Positions 1 through 6,438 of a DNA stretch of 25,458 nucleotides are shown one piece after another. Location of the stretch: positions 1 to 25,458 of IMG/VR virus record IMGVR_UViG_3300037245_000418. The stretch is one strand, 5' to 3'. The notes under the pieces are model-generated. The model saw only the letters and a program-made list of their open reading frames with translations, was not told where the DNA came from and made no database searches. Position 1 is the stretch's first letter. Every line of letters starts with the position of its first letter. Position numbers and translations under genes: made by a program. The DNA is from a virus.

Positions 1-101
1 AAATGGAAATGGCAACCTTAGCGGCGCAGAACTACAGCGGTGGCACTAAAGCTCCCGAAAAAGGAAGTGCGTCAGAAAAGTTAATGGAGCAAATAGCATA
101 A
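1..101 (+). CDS. C-terminal end of upstream gene, probably portal protein (partial)
   Basis: The frame with complete codons from position 3 is open from the window edge to TAA at 99-101 and gives a 32-residue hydrophilic tail ending in SEKLMEQIA. The stop overlaps the next start (TAATG). No domain can be read from so short a piece. Portal is inferred only from order: in BPP-1-like and T7-like podoviruses the portal gene precedes the Bbp19-like, scaffold and capsid genes, all of which follow here. Confidence 0.55.
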   Translation, partial: MEMATLAAQNYSGGTKAPEKGSASEKLMEQIA

Positions 102-265
102 TGGAATTAACAGAAGATGAAAAATTTATGATATGCAAACTTGCTGGAGTTAGAACTGTGATACATCAGAGAGCGGATTTCTCATTACATGAAAGAACTG
201 CGTCGCCATGTGCCGTTATATGGAACGGTTCTAGCTGGACAGTTTATGTCGGGAGGGAAGAGTAA
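101..265 (+). CDS. Small hypothetical phage protein, 54 aa
   Basis: This ORF starts with MELTEDEKFM and ends in YVGREE. Its start overlaps the stop of the upstream gene and its own stop overlaps the next start, so it fits a translationally coupled chain. A GGAG at 84-87 is the only ribosome-binding candidate and is rather distant. No signal peptide, membrane segment or known domain is visible. The C-terminal part (AVIWNGSSWTVYVG) looks like a short beta hairpin. It is called a gene mainly because the space is otherwise empty and the overlaps match the operon style. Confidence 0.55.
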   Translation: MELTEDEKFMICKLAGVRTVIHQRADFSLHERTASPCAVIWNGSSWTVYVGREE

Positions 266-372
266 TGGCTTATAGTAAAGAAACCATGCGAGAATGGCGA
301 GAGTCGGTAGACTTTTTCTGGAAATATATATACAACTTGGTTGCTGAAAAACTAAAAGAAAAGGACAAATAA
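265..372 (+). CDS. Very small hypothetical protein, 35 aa
   Basis: This is a 35-codon ORF preceded by a good Shine-Dalgarno (GGGAGGG, about 8 bases before the ATG). It has TAATG overlaps at both ends. The product (MAYSKETMREWR through EKLKEKDK) is helical and charged, with an aromatic centre (FFWKYIY). It is too short for a membrane span with flanking charges to be certain. The function is unknown. The strong ribosome site and tight packing support expression. Confidence 0.55.
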   Translation: MAYSKETMREWRESVDFFWKYIYNLVAEKLKEKDK

Positions 373-860
373 TGACGTGGAGAGAAGAAGCAAAGCAGTT
401 AGGTATATCCTTATACGATAAGGAGCTAAAGAGGCCGAGATTGAAAGCTAACGTTGAAGTTGATATAGCATCTGCTAGCGTTCCAAAGTTGACAGTCGAT
501 GAACCTGAAAGTGTAGTCATTGAAGTCAGGGAAGCGAATGCAATATGCAGACAGGCTTTACTTGACCATGTTACCGAGATGGGATTCAGTGATGTTTCCA
601 TTGAGCGGTGTATAGAATCGCTTATTAGAAAGTTTAAGTTTTTAAATTGCAAACGCAGAGGCATTGCATTTAAGGGGACGAAGAATGACATTACAGCAAG
701 AGAAGAAGGAACTGGAAAAGAAAGAAGCGAAGGAACGGAAAGCGAAAGCGAAGGAACTGGCTCAGACGTATCAGGCGGTATTCGAGAGCCCGAACGGAAA
801 GATAGTCCTGAACGACCTAAAGAAACTGTCGATGATGAACAGCAGTGTTGTACCGCTTGA
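372..860 (+). CDS. Hypothetical protein, 162 aa, with out-of-phase overlap of its 3' end
   Basis: The ORF starts at a TAATG overlap behind AAAGGA. Residues 1 to about 103 look like a folded protein, with an extended start, then a helical part (CRQALLDHVTEMGF and IERCIESLIRKFKFL). From about residue 105 the sequence turns into Glu/Gly/Ser/Lys low-complexity residues. That tail is read in a different phase from the Bbp19-like gene starting at 685, so 176 bases (59 codons) are shared. Either the tail is a genuine dual-coding extension, or the natural stop lay earlier and was lost by mutation or an assembly error. No family was recognised. Confidence 0.65.
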   Translation: MTWREEAKQLGISLYDKELKRPRLKANVEVDIASASVPKLTVDEPESVVIEVREANAICRQALLDHVTEMGFSDVSIERCIESLIRKFKFLNCKRRGIAFKGTKNDITAREEGTGKERSEGTESESEGTGSDVSGGIREPERKDSPERPKETVDDEQQCCTA

Positions 861-981
861 CCATCAAGGCAGAATAGACCCGTATGCGGTTATGCGTAAC
901 GAAGGAAAAAAAGTAGTGATAATACATATTGAAAACCAAATAAATAAGACATTTGAAGAGAGACAGGAAAGGGCAGTATAA
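685..981 (+). CDS. Bbp19-like phage structural protein, 98 aa
   Basis: The product begins with a Lys/Glu-rich coiled coil (MTLQQEKKELEKKEAKER). It then has the conserved core AVFESPNGKIVLNDLKK and a C-terminal stretch with DPYAVMRNEGKKVVIIHIE. Both match what I recall of the Bbp19 family of podoviruses, whose gene lies just before the scaffold gene, as here. A TTG at 664 in the same frame could also start it, but ATG 685 is preferred because AAGGGG lies 7 bases upstream. The stop overlaps the scaffold start. The precise role is unknown; a head or connector function is inferred from position. Confidence 0.8.
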   Translation: MTLQQEKKELEKKEAKERKAKAKELAQTYQAVFESPNGKIVLNDLKKLSMMNSSVVPLDHQGRIDPYAVMRNEGKKVVIIHIENQINKTFEERQERAV

Positions 982-1841
982 TGGAAGAAGCAACAACAAC
1001 TGAAACAGCCGCACCGGAGACGGCAGTTACCGAGACAGCAGCACCGCCTCAGAGTTTCATAGAGACGGACGGTACTTTTAAAGAGGGATGGCAAGATGTC
1101 TACCTCACAGAAGACCAGCGGGCTAATGCTAGAGTAGCAGGTGGCAGAGTAACAAGCGTACAGAATCTGCTTGATACCGTGATAAACTCAGATAAGATGA
1201 TTAGCGGTGACAAGATCCTCAAACCGTCTGACAGCTTCGGCGACGAAGACTGGGACGCCTACCACAGAGCAGGCGGATTCACTGGCGAAGTAATACCGAT
1301 GGTTGCCCCAGAAGGCTTACCGGACGGCGTGTGGAGCGACGACAGAGCGACTGCGTTCTCAACATTGTTCAATGAATTGAAGTTGAGTCCAAAGCAGCAG
1401 GCGGGCATAGCAGAGGCATACAACGCTGATCTTGCCCAACAAGTGACTGACATGGGCAATGATAATGAAACTAACAGTGCAGCAGTCAAAGCAGAGTTGT
1501 TAGCAGAAAAAGGAAATGCTTATACTCAGTTCATGCACAACGGAAACTTCGCAGTTGAAAAGGGCATGGACGATGCTGACCACAAGCAAAGAGTAATAGA
1601 TAAGTTTGGCAGTGATGTTGACTTTATCCGCATGATGGGTAATCTCGGCAGTCAGTTCAATGAGTCTGGTTCAGTACCGACGGCGGCAATGGCTGATACG
1701 CCAGCAGATAAAATGACACAGATAAACGCAATACATGCTTCTGAAGCGTTCTTAAAACCATTACATCCAGATCATAAAAGCACTATGGCGACATTAACAA
1801 GATTATACGCAGAAAATGCAAATATTAAACAACCTGCATAA
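981..1841 (+). CDS. Capsid scaffolding protein, 286 aa
   Basis: The protein organises coat subunits during procapsid assembly and would be lost from the mature head. Evidence: a Thr/Ala/Glu/Pro-rich disordered N-terminus (1-35), then SFIETDGTFKEGW and, after a helical stretch, KMISGDKILKPS followed by EDWDAYHRAGG. This order is typical of podovirus scaffolds of the 'phage capsid assembly' type. A helical, Gln/Ala-rich middle and a C-terminal helix follow. It sits directly before the major capsid gene. The start overlaps the upstream stop and has AAAGGG about 8 bases before it. The stop codon lies in the loop of a 6-bp hairpin (1832-1847). Confidence 0.88.
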   Translation: MEEATTTETAAPETAVTETAAPPQSFIETDGTFKEGWQDVYLTEDQRANARVAGGRVTSVQNLLDTVINSDKMISGDKILKPSDSFGDEDWDAYHRAGGFTGEVIPMVAPEGLPDGVWSDDRATAFSTLFNELKLSPKQQAGIAEAYNADLAQQVTDMGNDNETNSAAVKAELLAEKGNAYTQFMHNGNFAVEKGMDDADHKQRVIDKFGSDVDFIRMMGNLGSQFNESGSVPTAAMADTPADKMTQINAIHASEAFLKPLHPDHKSTMATLTRLYAENANIKQPA

Positions 1842-1847
1842 GCAGGT
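1832..1847 (+). promoter_or_regulatory. Hairpin with the scaffold stop codon in its loop
   Basis: ACCTGC (1832-1837) pairs perfectly with GCAGGT (1842-1847) around the tetraloop ATAA, which contains the TAA stop of the scaffold gene (1839-1841). It is the first of a series of hairpins leading to the capsid gene. It may influence ribosome release or readthrough, or mark the 5' edge of a structured leader; this role is inferred. Confidence 0.5.
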
Positions 1848-1984
1848 CGTGTTTGTGGGATACCCTTCTTCGGAAGACCCCAAGCATGGTAGTGTTCTAC
1901 CCGCTTAACGGCGTAAGTAGAGAAGACCCAATAGGATACCCTTCTCGATTAAACGTAAACGATTTTAATTAGAAGGTAACTATT
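1842..1984 (+). ncRNA. Structured 5' leader of the major capsid gene (candidate RNA element)
   Basis: This 143-base gap has no ORF and carries several hairpins in a row: CTTC-TTCG-GAAG (1865-1876, a UUCG tetraloop closed by C-G); GGTAG-TGTT-CTACC (1888-1901); CTTA/TAAG (1904-1917); and GAGAAG/CTTCTC (1920-1925 with 1941-1946). The segment GGATACCCTTCT occurs twice (1858-1869 and 1934-1945), and AAGACCC also occurs twice. CTTCT 1941-1945 can alternatively pair with AGAAG 1971-1975, which is part of the capsid Shine-Dalgarno. A translational switch or an RNase-processed leader is plausible but inferred. Confidence 0.5.
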
Positions 1985-2956
1985 ATGGGTAGAATTATAA
2001 CAGGCGGGATTCCGCAGGGCTTCGTCGACCAGTTCGACAACACTCTGTATCACCTGCTTCAACAGAAAGATTCAAAGTTTCAACAGGCGGTTGACATCAA
2101 GCCACTTATGAACGCAGAGGACAAAGCGTTCGATGCGATAGGCAGACTTGCATTAACCGAGAAAACAGAACGCAATCCTCAGACTCCGCACGAAGAGATC
2201 ACAACTGAAAGGCGTTGGGTAAACACCACTCCATTCCATCAGGCCGTACTTATTGACAAAGACGACGACATTAACCGTGTTGTTGAACCTACGTCAGACA
2301 TCATGCAGGAGTTTGTCAATGCAGTGAACCGTAAAAAGGATGAAATTATCCTTGAAGCTATTGACGCTGCTGTTGTTTCTGGTAGAACATCTAAGGGTGG
2401 CACTACTATTACATGGGCGTCTCAGGACGGTAATGTGGAATACACTGGCAAGAATACGGGTCGCACTATCATTTACAATAGTGCCGTAGGTAATTGCAAT
2501 GCCGCAGACACTGGCATGACAATCGAAAAAGCCGAACTGGTCAGAGAGTATTTTGCAAACAACAACGCAGACGAAGGTACACCTATCTGGGGTGCTATCA
2601 GTCCACGTCAAGCTACCAACTTCTTCGGGCAGAACGAATACGTCAACAATGATTTCAGTAACGGCAAGCCGCTTACAACTGGTCGTATCATTCCTAAATG
2701 GCATGGTATCAACTGGATTGTATCGACTATGATCGAACCTGGAACTAACAATGACACTGCTTCTGGCTCAGTCGATGTTGTTCGTTGTCCGTTCTGGTTG
2801 CAGAGTGGCTTGATTCTTGGCGTTCAGGATATGATCTCTACGGAGATTAGTATCGAAAGTACACTGTCATACTCTAAGCAGATTTATGTTCACATGAACA
2901 TGGGCGCTATGAGACGTGACGAAGACCGAATTGTTTATGTAGAAACAATCGCGTAA
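1985..2956 (+). CDS. Major capsid protein, 323 aa
   Basis: This protein forms the icosahedral head shell. The N-terminal part (FVDQFDNTLYHLLQQKDS), the segment RRWVNTTPFHQAVLIDKDD, and the following helix (DIMQEFVNAVNRKKDEIILEA) match the HK97-fold capsid family found in BPP-1-like podoviruses. There the coat protein is of nearly the same length (about 327 aa). The end (YVHMNMGAMRRDEDRIVYVE) also fits coat proteins, where an Arg/Asp-rich strand closes the P domain. It follows the scaffold gene and a structured leader. AGAAGG lies 8 bases before the ATG, a strong site as expected for the most abundant virion protein. Confidence 0.92.
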   Translation: MGRIITGGIPQGFVDQFDNTLYHLLQQKDSKFQQAVDIKPLMNAEDKAFDAIGRLALTEKTERNPQTPHEEITTERRWVNTTPFHQAVLIDKDDDINRVVEPTSDIMQEFVNAVNRKKDEIILEAIDAAVVSGRTSKGGTTITWASQDGNVEYTGKNTGRTIIYNSAVGNCNAADTGMTIEKAELVREYFANNNADEGTPIWGAISPRQATNFFGQNEYVNNDFSNGKPLTTGRIIPKWHGINWIVSTMIEPGTNNDTASGSVDVVRCPFWLQSGLILGVQDMISTEISIESTLSYSKQIYVHMNMGAMRRDEDRIVYVETIA

Positions 2957-2964
2957 ATATTAAC

Positions 2965-2999
2965 AGGGCGGCGGTTAATTAGTATGCCGGTTAAGCCCT
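2965..2999 (+). terminator. GC-rich hairpin after the capsid gene
   Basis: AGGGC (2965-2969) pairs with GCCCT (2995-2999), with a possible inner GGC/GCC pair. A short AT-rich stretch (AAATTTTAA) follows and then the ribosome site of the next gene. It could be a weak or partial terminator, or an mRNA processing or stability hairpin. No proper U-tract is present, so termination is uncertain. Confidence 0.45.
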
Positions 3000-3017
3000 A
3001 AATTTTAAGGAACTATT

Positions 3018-3809
3018 ATGAGTTATTCAAATTACAATCACAGTTTCCGCAGAAGCAAACTGGCGGAACCAGCACAGATTACAGCAGCCTCAAATCTCTG
3101 GACTCCAACGGCTGACCAGAAGAACATGCTTGGCATGATCTTTGAAACAGACCAAGGCGAAGAGTACAGGTACTGTAAGAACAATACTACCCAGCTTGCG
3201 AAAGCACTCTTGGTTGCCGCAGAAGCACTTGACGCACAGCAGTTGGCTAAGATTCAGACTAATGCCGGTGCAATCGCTGGTTCTGAAACACTGACGGTCG
3301 AAGTAGCGACCGGAAGTGGCATTGCTGATGGCGAACTTATTGACGGGTATTTGCTCGTTAATGATGGCGGCGATGCAATGGGCGATCTATATACCATCAA
3401 AGATCACCAGTGGACAACTACTGACACGTTTATGCGCGTTACGATTGCCGACGCAGGTGGACTACGTAATGCTGTTTTGGTTACAGACGACCTCACTATC
3501 ATTAAGAATCAGTGCAATGGCGTCATTGTTAAGCCACAGGCTTTGACTTCGCCGGTAGTTGGTGTAACAACCACGATTATACCTGCGAGTTATTACTTCT
3601 GGGCAAAGACAAAAGGTGTTACGGCAGTTCTTGTTGATAATGGCGACACTCTTGTAGTTGGTGAGCCTGCCGGTCAGCCTGGAACGTCCGGCGTTGACGG
3701 TGCTATTGGCATTGTAGCTAATGACGGAACCGACCCGGTGTATGGTACAACTATCTACATCTCAACTGGTGACGAAGCCGCTCTTATTAACCTCAATATA
3801 GGTATCTAA
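3018..3809 (+). CDS. Probable head-associated structural protein, 263 aa
   Basis: The gene directly follows the capsid gene and has TAAGGA 7 bases before the ATG. The N-terminal third contains LGMIFETDQGEEYRYCKN and a helical segment (AKALLVAAEALDAQQLAKI). The remainder is beta-rich with many Gly, Val, Thr and Asp, and ends in TTIYISTGDEAALINLNIGI. No signal peptide or membrane segment is present. Its place between coat and tail-tube genes suggests a capsid decoration or cement protein, or a head fibre. I do not recognise a named family, so the role is inferred from context and composition. Confidence 0.7.
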   Translation: MSYSNYNHSFRRSKLAEPAQITAASNLWTPTADQKNMLGMIFETDQGEEYRYCKNNTTQLAKALLVAAEALDAQQLAKIQTNAGAIAGSETLTVEVATGSGIADGELIDGYLLVNDGGDAMGDLYTIKDHQWTTTDTFMRVTIADAGGLRNAVLVTDDLTIIKNQCNGVIVKPQALTSPVVGVTTTIIPASYYFWAKTKGVTAVLVDNGDTLVVGEPAGQPGTSGVDGAIGIVANDGTDPVYGTTIYISTGDEAALINLNIGI

Positions 3810-3824
3810 GAAAGGAGTATTATT

Positions 3825-4394
3825 ATGACTACATTACAAAGTGTAGACTCTGCTTCTAAGATTGGTGCTTATACTGGGCCAGAAGCAGGCGCAGCACAAG
3901 ACGATAATATCAAGGCTGCTAATGATCTGATAAAGACAGACACCGAAGCCATCATTGTTGATGCGACTAATTCCGGTACGCAACTTCTTGTAACGTCGAC
4001 TGTTGTGAGTTCTTCTATACCAAATAACACGCAAACGGCTGGTGCTATAACTGGCGCTGCTAGTGGAACTTTGTTATTGAAGGAAATATGTATCAATACA
4101 AATGCTACTGGTATCGTGAACCCAACCAACCTTGAGTTCTCAGTAGACAATGTTAATGGTAAAACTGGTGCTGGCTCTCCTATTTACCTAGAGGCTGTAG
4201 CGGCACTTGGTGCTAATGCTACAAACTCTAGCAAGGATGCCACAAGCACTACCCTTCCCATGCAAATAGAATCTGGAAAAAAGATTTATATTCATGGTGA
4301 CGATGGTGCTGGCACTGGTGCTGGAACTGCTAATATTACGTTTGTGTTTGAGCGTATTTCTGACGCAGCCACAATCGCAGGCGTAGCACTTTAA
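3825..4394 (+). CDS. Probable beta-rich virion protein, 189 aa
   Basis: It starts behind a strong AAAGGAG with 7-base spacing. After a helical N-terminal 45 residues the protein is a Thr/Ala/Gly/Asn-rich beta sandwich-like chain (LLLKEICINTNATGI, PMQIESGKKIYIHGDDGAGTG, ANITFVFERIS). Composition resembles secreted or surface virion proteins. The gene is flanked by other small beta-rich genes, so a head-surface or neck role is likely. It ends just before a strong GC-rich hairpin. No family was recognised. Confidence 0.65.
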   Translation: MTTLQSVDSASKIGAYTGPEAGAAQDDNIKAANDLIKTDTEAIIVDATNSGTQLLVTSTVVSSSIPNNTQTAGAITGAASGTLLLKEICINTNATGIVNPTNLEFSVDNVNGKTGAGSPIYLEAVAALGANATNSSKDATSTTLPMQIESGKKIYIHGDDGAGTGAGTANITFVFERISDAATIAGVAL

Positions 4395-4401
4395 CTTTAA
4401 C

Positions 4402-4425
4402 GGGAGCGGGTTTCGGCTCGCTCCC
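4402..4425 (+). terminator. Strong GC-rich hairpin between head genes
   Basis: GGGAGCG (4402-4408) pairs perfectly with CGCTCCC (4419-4425), and the stem can be extended inward by G-T and G-C pairs around TTTCGG. No U-tract follows; ATATCTTAAGG, carrying the next ribosome site, comes directly after. It is therefore either a partial terminator or a processing or insulating hairpin rather than a classic rho-independent terminator. Confidence 0.6.
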
Positions 4426-4445
4426 ATATCTTAAGGAATAATATC

Positions 4446-4838
4446 ATGGCTGATGGCGACCAAACAATCGTCCTTACCAGTGACAATAGGGCAAAAGTAA
4501 ATAATACCCCGAATGCAGAAGTGTGGGAATTAGTTGTAACGACTACATTCGATGCAGATGATACAACTATTGTGACATTGCCGATTCCGCTGAATGGGAT
4601 ACTGCGCCATGTTACAGTGACGCTGCCGCTCACAACTACAACCGGAACGACTTCACAGATACTAGTAAAAGATAATGGTGACAATACGGTATTCGACACA
4701 GGCGAGATAGCAGAAAACGCTACGCATAACTTCGCAACCGATATACCGTTGTCTGGGACAGTAGACGTTAGTCTAGAACCTTCCGCCGCATCCGGCGATG
4801 CAGTGACAACAAGTACGATTACCTTACGAGGCATCTAA
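4446..4838 (+). CDS. Small beta-rich virion protein, 130 aa
   Basis: TAAGGA lies upstream of the ATG. The chain is nearly all predicted beta strand, rich in Thr, Val, Asp and Ile (WELVVTTTFDADDTTIVTLPIPL, TGTTSQILVKDNGDNTVFDTGEI). Length and composition recall the small jelly-roll cement proteins of podoviruses such as BPP-1 (about 140 aa), but no sequence signature proves this. The stop overlaps the start of the LamG-like gene (TAATG), so the two are coupled and may act on the same virion surface. Confidence 0.62.
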   Translation: MADGDQTIVLTSDNRAKVNNTPNAEVWELVVTTTFDADDTTIVTLPIPLNGILRHVTVTLPLTTTTGTTSQILVKDNGDNTVFDTGEIAENATHNFATDIPLSGTVDVSLEPSAASGDAVTTSTITLRGI

Positions 4839-5428
4839 TGAAAGAGAGACACAGACATCCTCAATTCAGTACTAAGGGTCTAGTGGCCTATTATAAGTTA
4901 TGGGCAGGGCTAACATCCACAGGCAGTGTATTCGATTACTCACAGAGTGGGTTTACCGGAGCAACAGCAGGGACAGATATAGCACCTGCATACCCTGGTT
5001 TCGTATTCAACGGAACCGATGATGAGATATTTATGACACAGGGACCTGGAAGTGTTTTAACCATTGTGATGTGGATTAAGGTTGACGACGCCACTGCCGA
5101 GGATCTTATCGGCATTAACCTGATTACCTATATAGAAATTGACACTGGCGATGTAGGATCGACTGGATTTGGAGGTGGAAGCACAGTTATTTATGTAGAT
5201 GCAGTTGAGGCGACCGCAATAAGTGAAGCCGATTGGCATATGATTACGCTTACTAATACTGTAGGTGTTAACGCTGATTTAGGCGAGTTGAGAATAGGTG
5301 CTACGGATTCAGAGATAAACTTCTTGAATGGCAAGATGGGCGAGGTCATGCTATACGACAGAGCCCTAACCCCTGCTGAAATAAAAAGTGTTTACGAACT
5401 AACAAAGTGGAGGTATCCAAACAACTAA
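4838..5428 (+). CDS. LamG / concanavalin A-like lectin domain virion protein, 196 aa
   Basis: The protein looks like one LamG-type (laminin G-like jelly-roll) domain: GLVAYYKLWAG near the start, FNGTDDEIFM, the central strand TIVMWIKVDD, a WHMITLTN strand, and the diagnostic ending GKMGEVMLYDRALTPAEIKSVYE. Such domains bind sugars or other surface ligands. There is no signal peptide, as expected for a protein assembled into virions. It is coupled to the preceding beta-rich gene. An adhesin displayed on the head or neck is plausible; the ligand cannot be told from sequence. Confidence 0.82.
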   Translation: MKERHRHPQFSTKGLVAYYKLWAGLTSTGSVFDYSQSGFTGATAGTDIAPAYPGFVFNGTDDEIFMTQGPGSVLTIVMWIKVDDATAEDLIGINLITYIEIDTGDVGSTGFGGGSTVIYVDAVEATAISEADWHMITLTNTVGVNADLGELRIGATDSEINFLNGKMGEVMLYDRALTPAEIKSVYELTKWRYPNN

Positions 5429-5429
5429 C

Positions 5430-6053
5430 ATGGCTATCAATAACACATCAATCTGCAATATGGCACTAGATAAACTCGGTGCTGCAACTATCGTAGACCT
5501 TGATACTGACGAATCCCCACAGGCTCAAAAGTGCAGGACTCACTTTGAACAGACAAGGGACGCTCTTGTACGCTCTCATTACTGGCGGTTCGCATCGGCA
5601 AGGGCTAAGTTATCTAAAGATACGGTTGACCCTGACTTTGAATACGACAGTCAGTTCATTCTGCCAACTGACTTCATGCGTTTCAAAACGCTATACGTTG
5701 ACAATAGAAGTCCAAGCCTGACTACGAAAATTACAATCGCTATCGAAGGTGACAGGCTACTCACTAACGAAACAGCGATAAACATGAGATACATCAAGAG
5801 GGTTACTGACCCGACGAAGTTCGACGAACTATTCACAGAAGTCCTTATCTTAAAACTCGCTCTTAAACTTGTAGCCTTAGCCGGTGCAAACCCGAAGATG
5901 ACCCAGACTCTTGCTGGAGAACTCGCTAGGGTTATGCCAAGCGTAAGAGCGGTAGACAGGCAAGAGACAAATAATGTAGGTAGAGACGTTCATGTGCCGT
6001 GGGTTGAAGTAAGAGTAAGCGGCGGAGCTTCATGGAGGCAATCGCGTGCCTAA
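5430..6053 (+). CDS. Tail tubular protein A (adaptor, T7 gp11-like), 207 aa
   Basis: The protein forms the ring joining the portal to the tail nozzle. The opening SICNMALDKLGAATIVDLDTDE is the hallmark of T7 gp11-type adaptors. It is followed by QKCRTHFEQTRDALVRSHYWRFA, then ILPTDFMRFKTLYV and a helical end (VLILKLALKLVALAG). Its 207 residues compare with 196 in T7 gp11. It lies before the nozzle gene, with one small gene between. GGAGG sits about 16 bases before the ATG, which is far, so coupling to the upstream gene may matter. Confidence 0.92.
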   Translation: MAINNTSICNMALDKLGAATIVDLDTDESPQAQKCRTHFEQTRDALVRSHYWRFASARAKLSKDTVDPDFEYDSQFILPTDFMRFKTLYVDNRSPSLTTKITIAIEGDRLLTNETAINMRYIKRVTDPTKFDELFTEVLILKLALKLVALAGANPKMTQTLAGELARVMPSVRAVDRQETNNVGRDVHVPWVEVRVSGGASWRQSRA

Positions 6054-6438
6054 CGAGATACATGCAGACTATACAACAGGCGCAACGTTATACGCCACAA
6101 GATTCCAGCCGGACGGTAATGTGTTCGTTACCAGCGGCTCATCCGATCAGGTATGGTCTGACCCTACGCTGTATAACGTAACGATGACAGAGAACGGTGA
6201 TGGTGGTCACTACGAAGGTGACTTTGACGCCTCTGGAAATATAGTGGCTGGTGTATATCAAATTACAATATTCTTACAGACAGGCGCAACTCCGGCCAAC
6301 GGAGACCCTCAGCTATACAAAGGTGAGATATACTGGGACGGGACAGAAGAGATAAACCTATTCACTTTAGACGAAAAAATAGTAGAAGTATTTGATTCTC
6401 AGGCTAAGCAGTTGAATGTATATGAGGTGGGTGAATAG
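6046..6438 (+). CDS. Small tail-region protein, 130 aa (GTG start)
   Basis: This gene starts at GTG inside the last codons of the adaptor gene (8-base overlap) behind a good GGAGG with 7-base spacing. The product is a small beta-rich domain (ATLYATRFQPDGNVFV, YNVTMTENGDGGHYEGDF, GVYQITIFLQTG, ending in a short helix). It resembles a fibronectin-like or fibre-attachment domain. It lies between tail tubular A and B, so it is probably a tail or neck accessory. The family was not recognised. Confidence 0.68.
   Translation: MPNEIHADYTTGATLYATRFQPDGNVFVTSGSSDQVWSDPTLYNVTMTENGDGGHYEGDFDASGNIVAGVYQITIFLQTGATPANGDPQLYKGEIYWDGTEEINLFTLDEKIVEVFDSQAKQLNVYEVGE

Noticed and set aside
1858-1945. The GGATACCCTTCT pair as two phage RNA polymerase promoters
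   Set aside because: The shared part is only about 12 bases, has no T7-type promoter core, and lies within hairpins; no similar sequence was seen before other genes.
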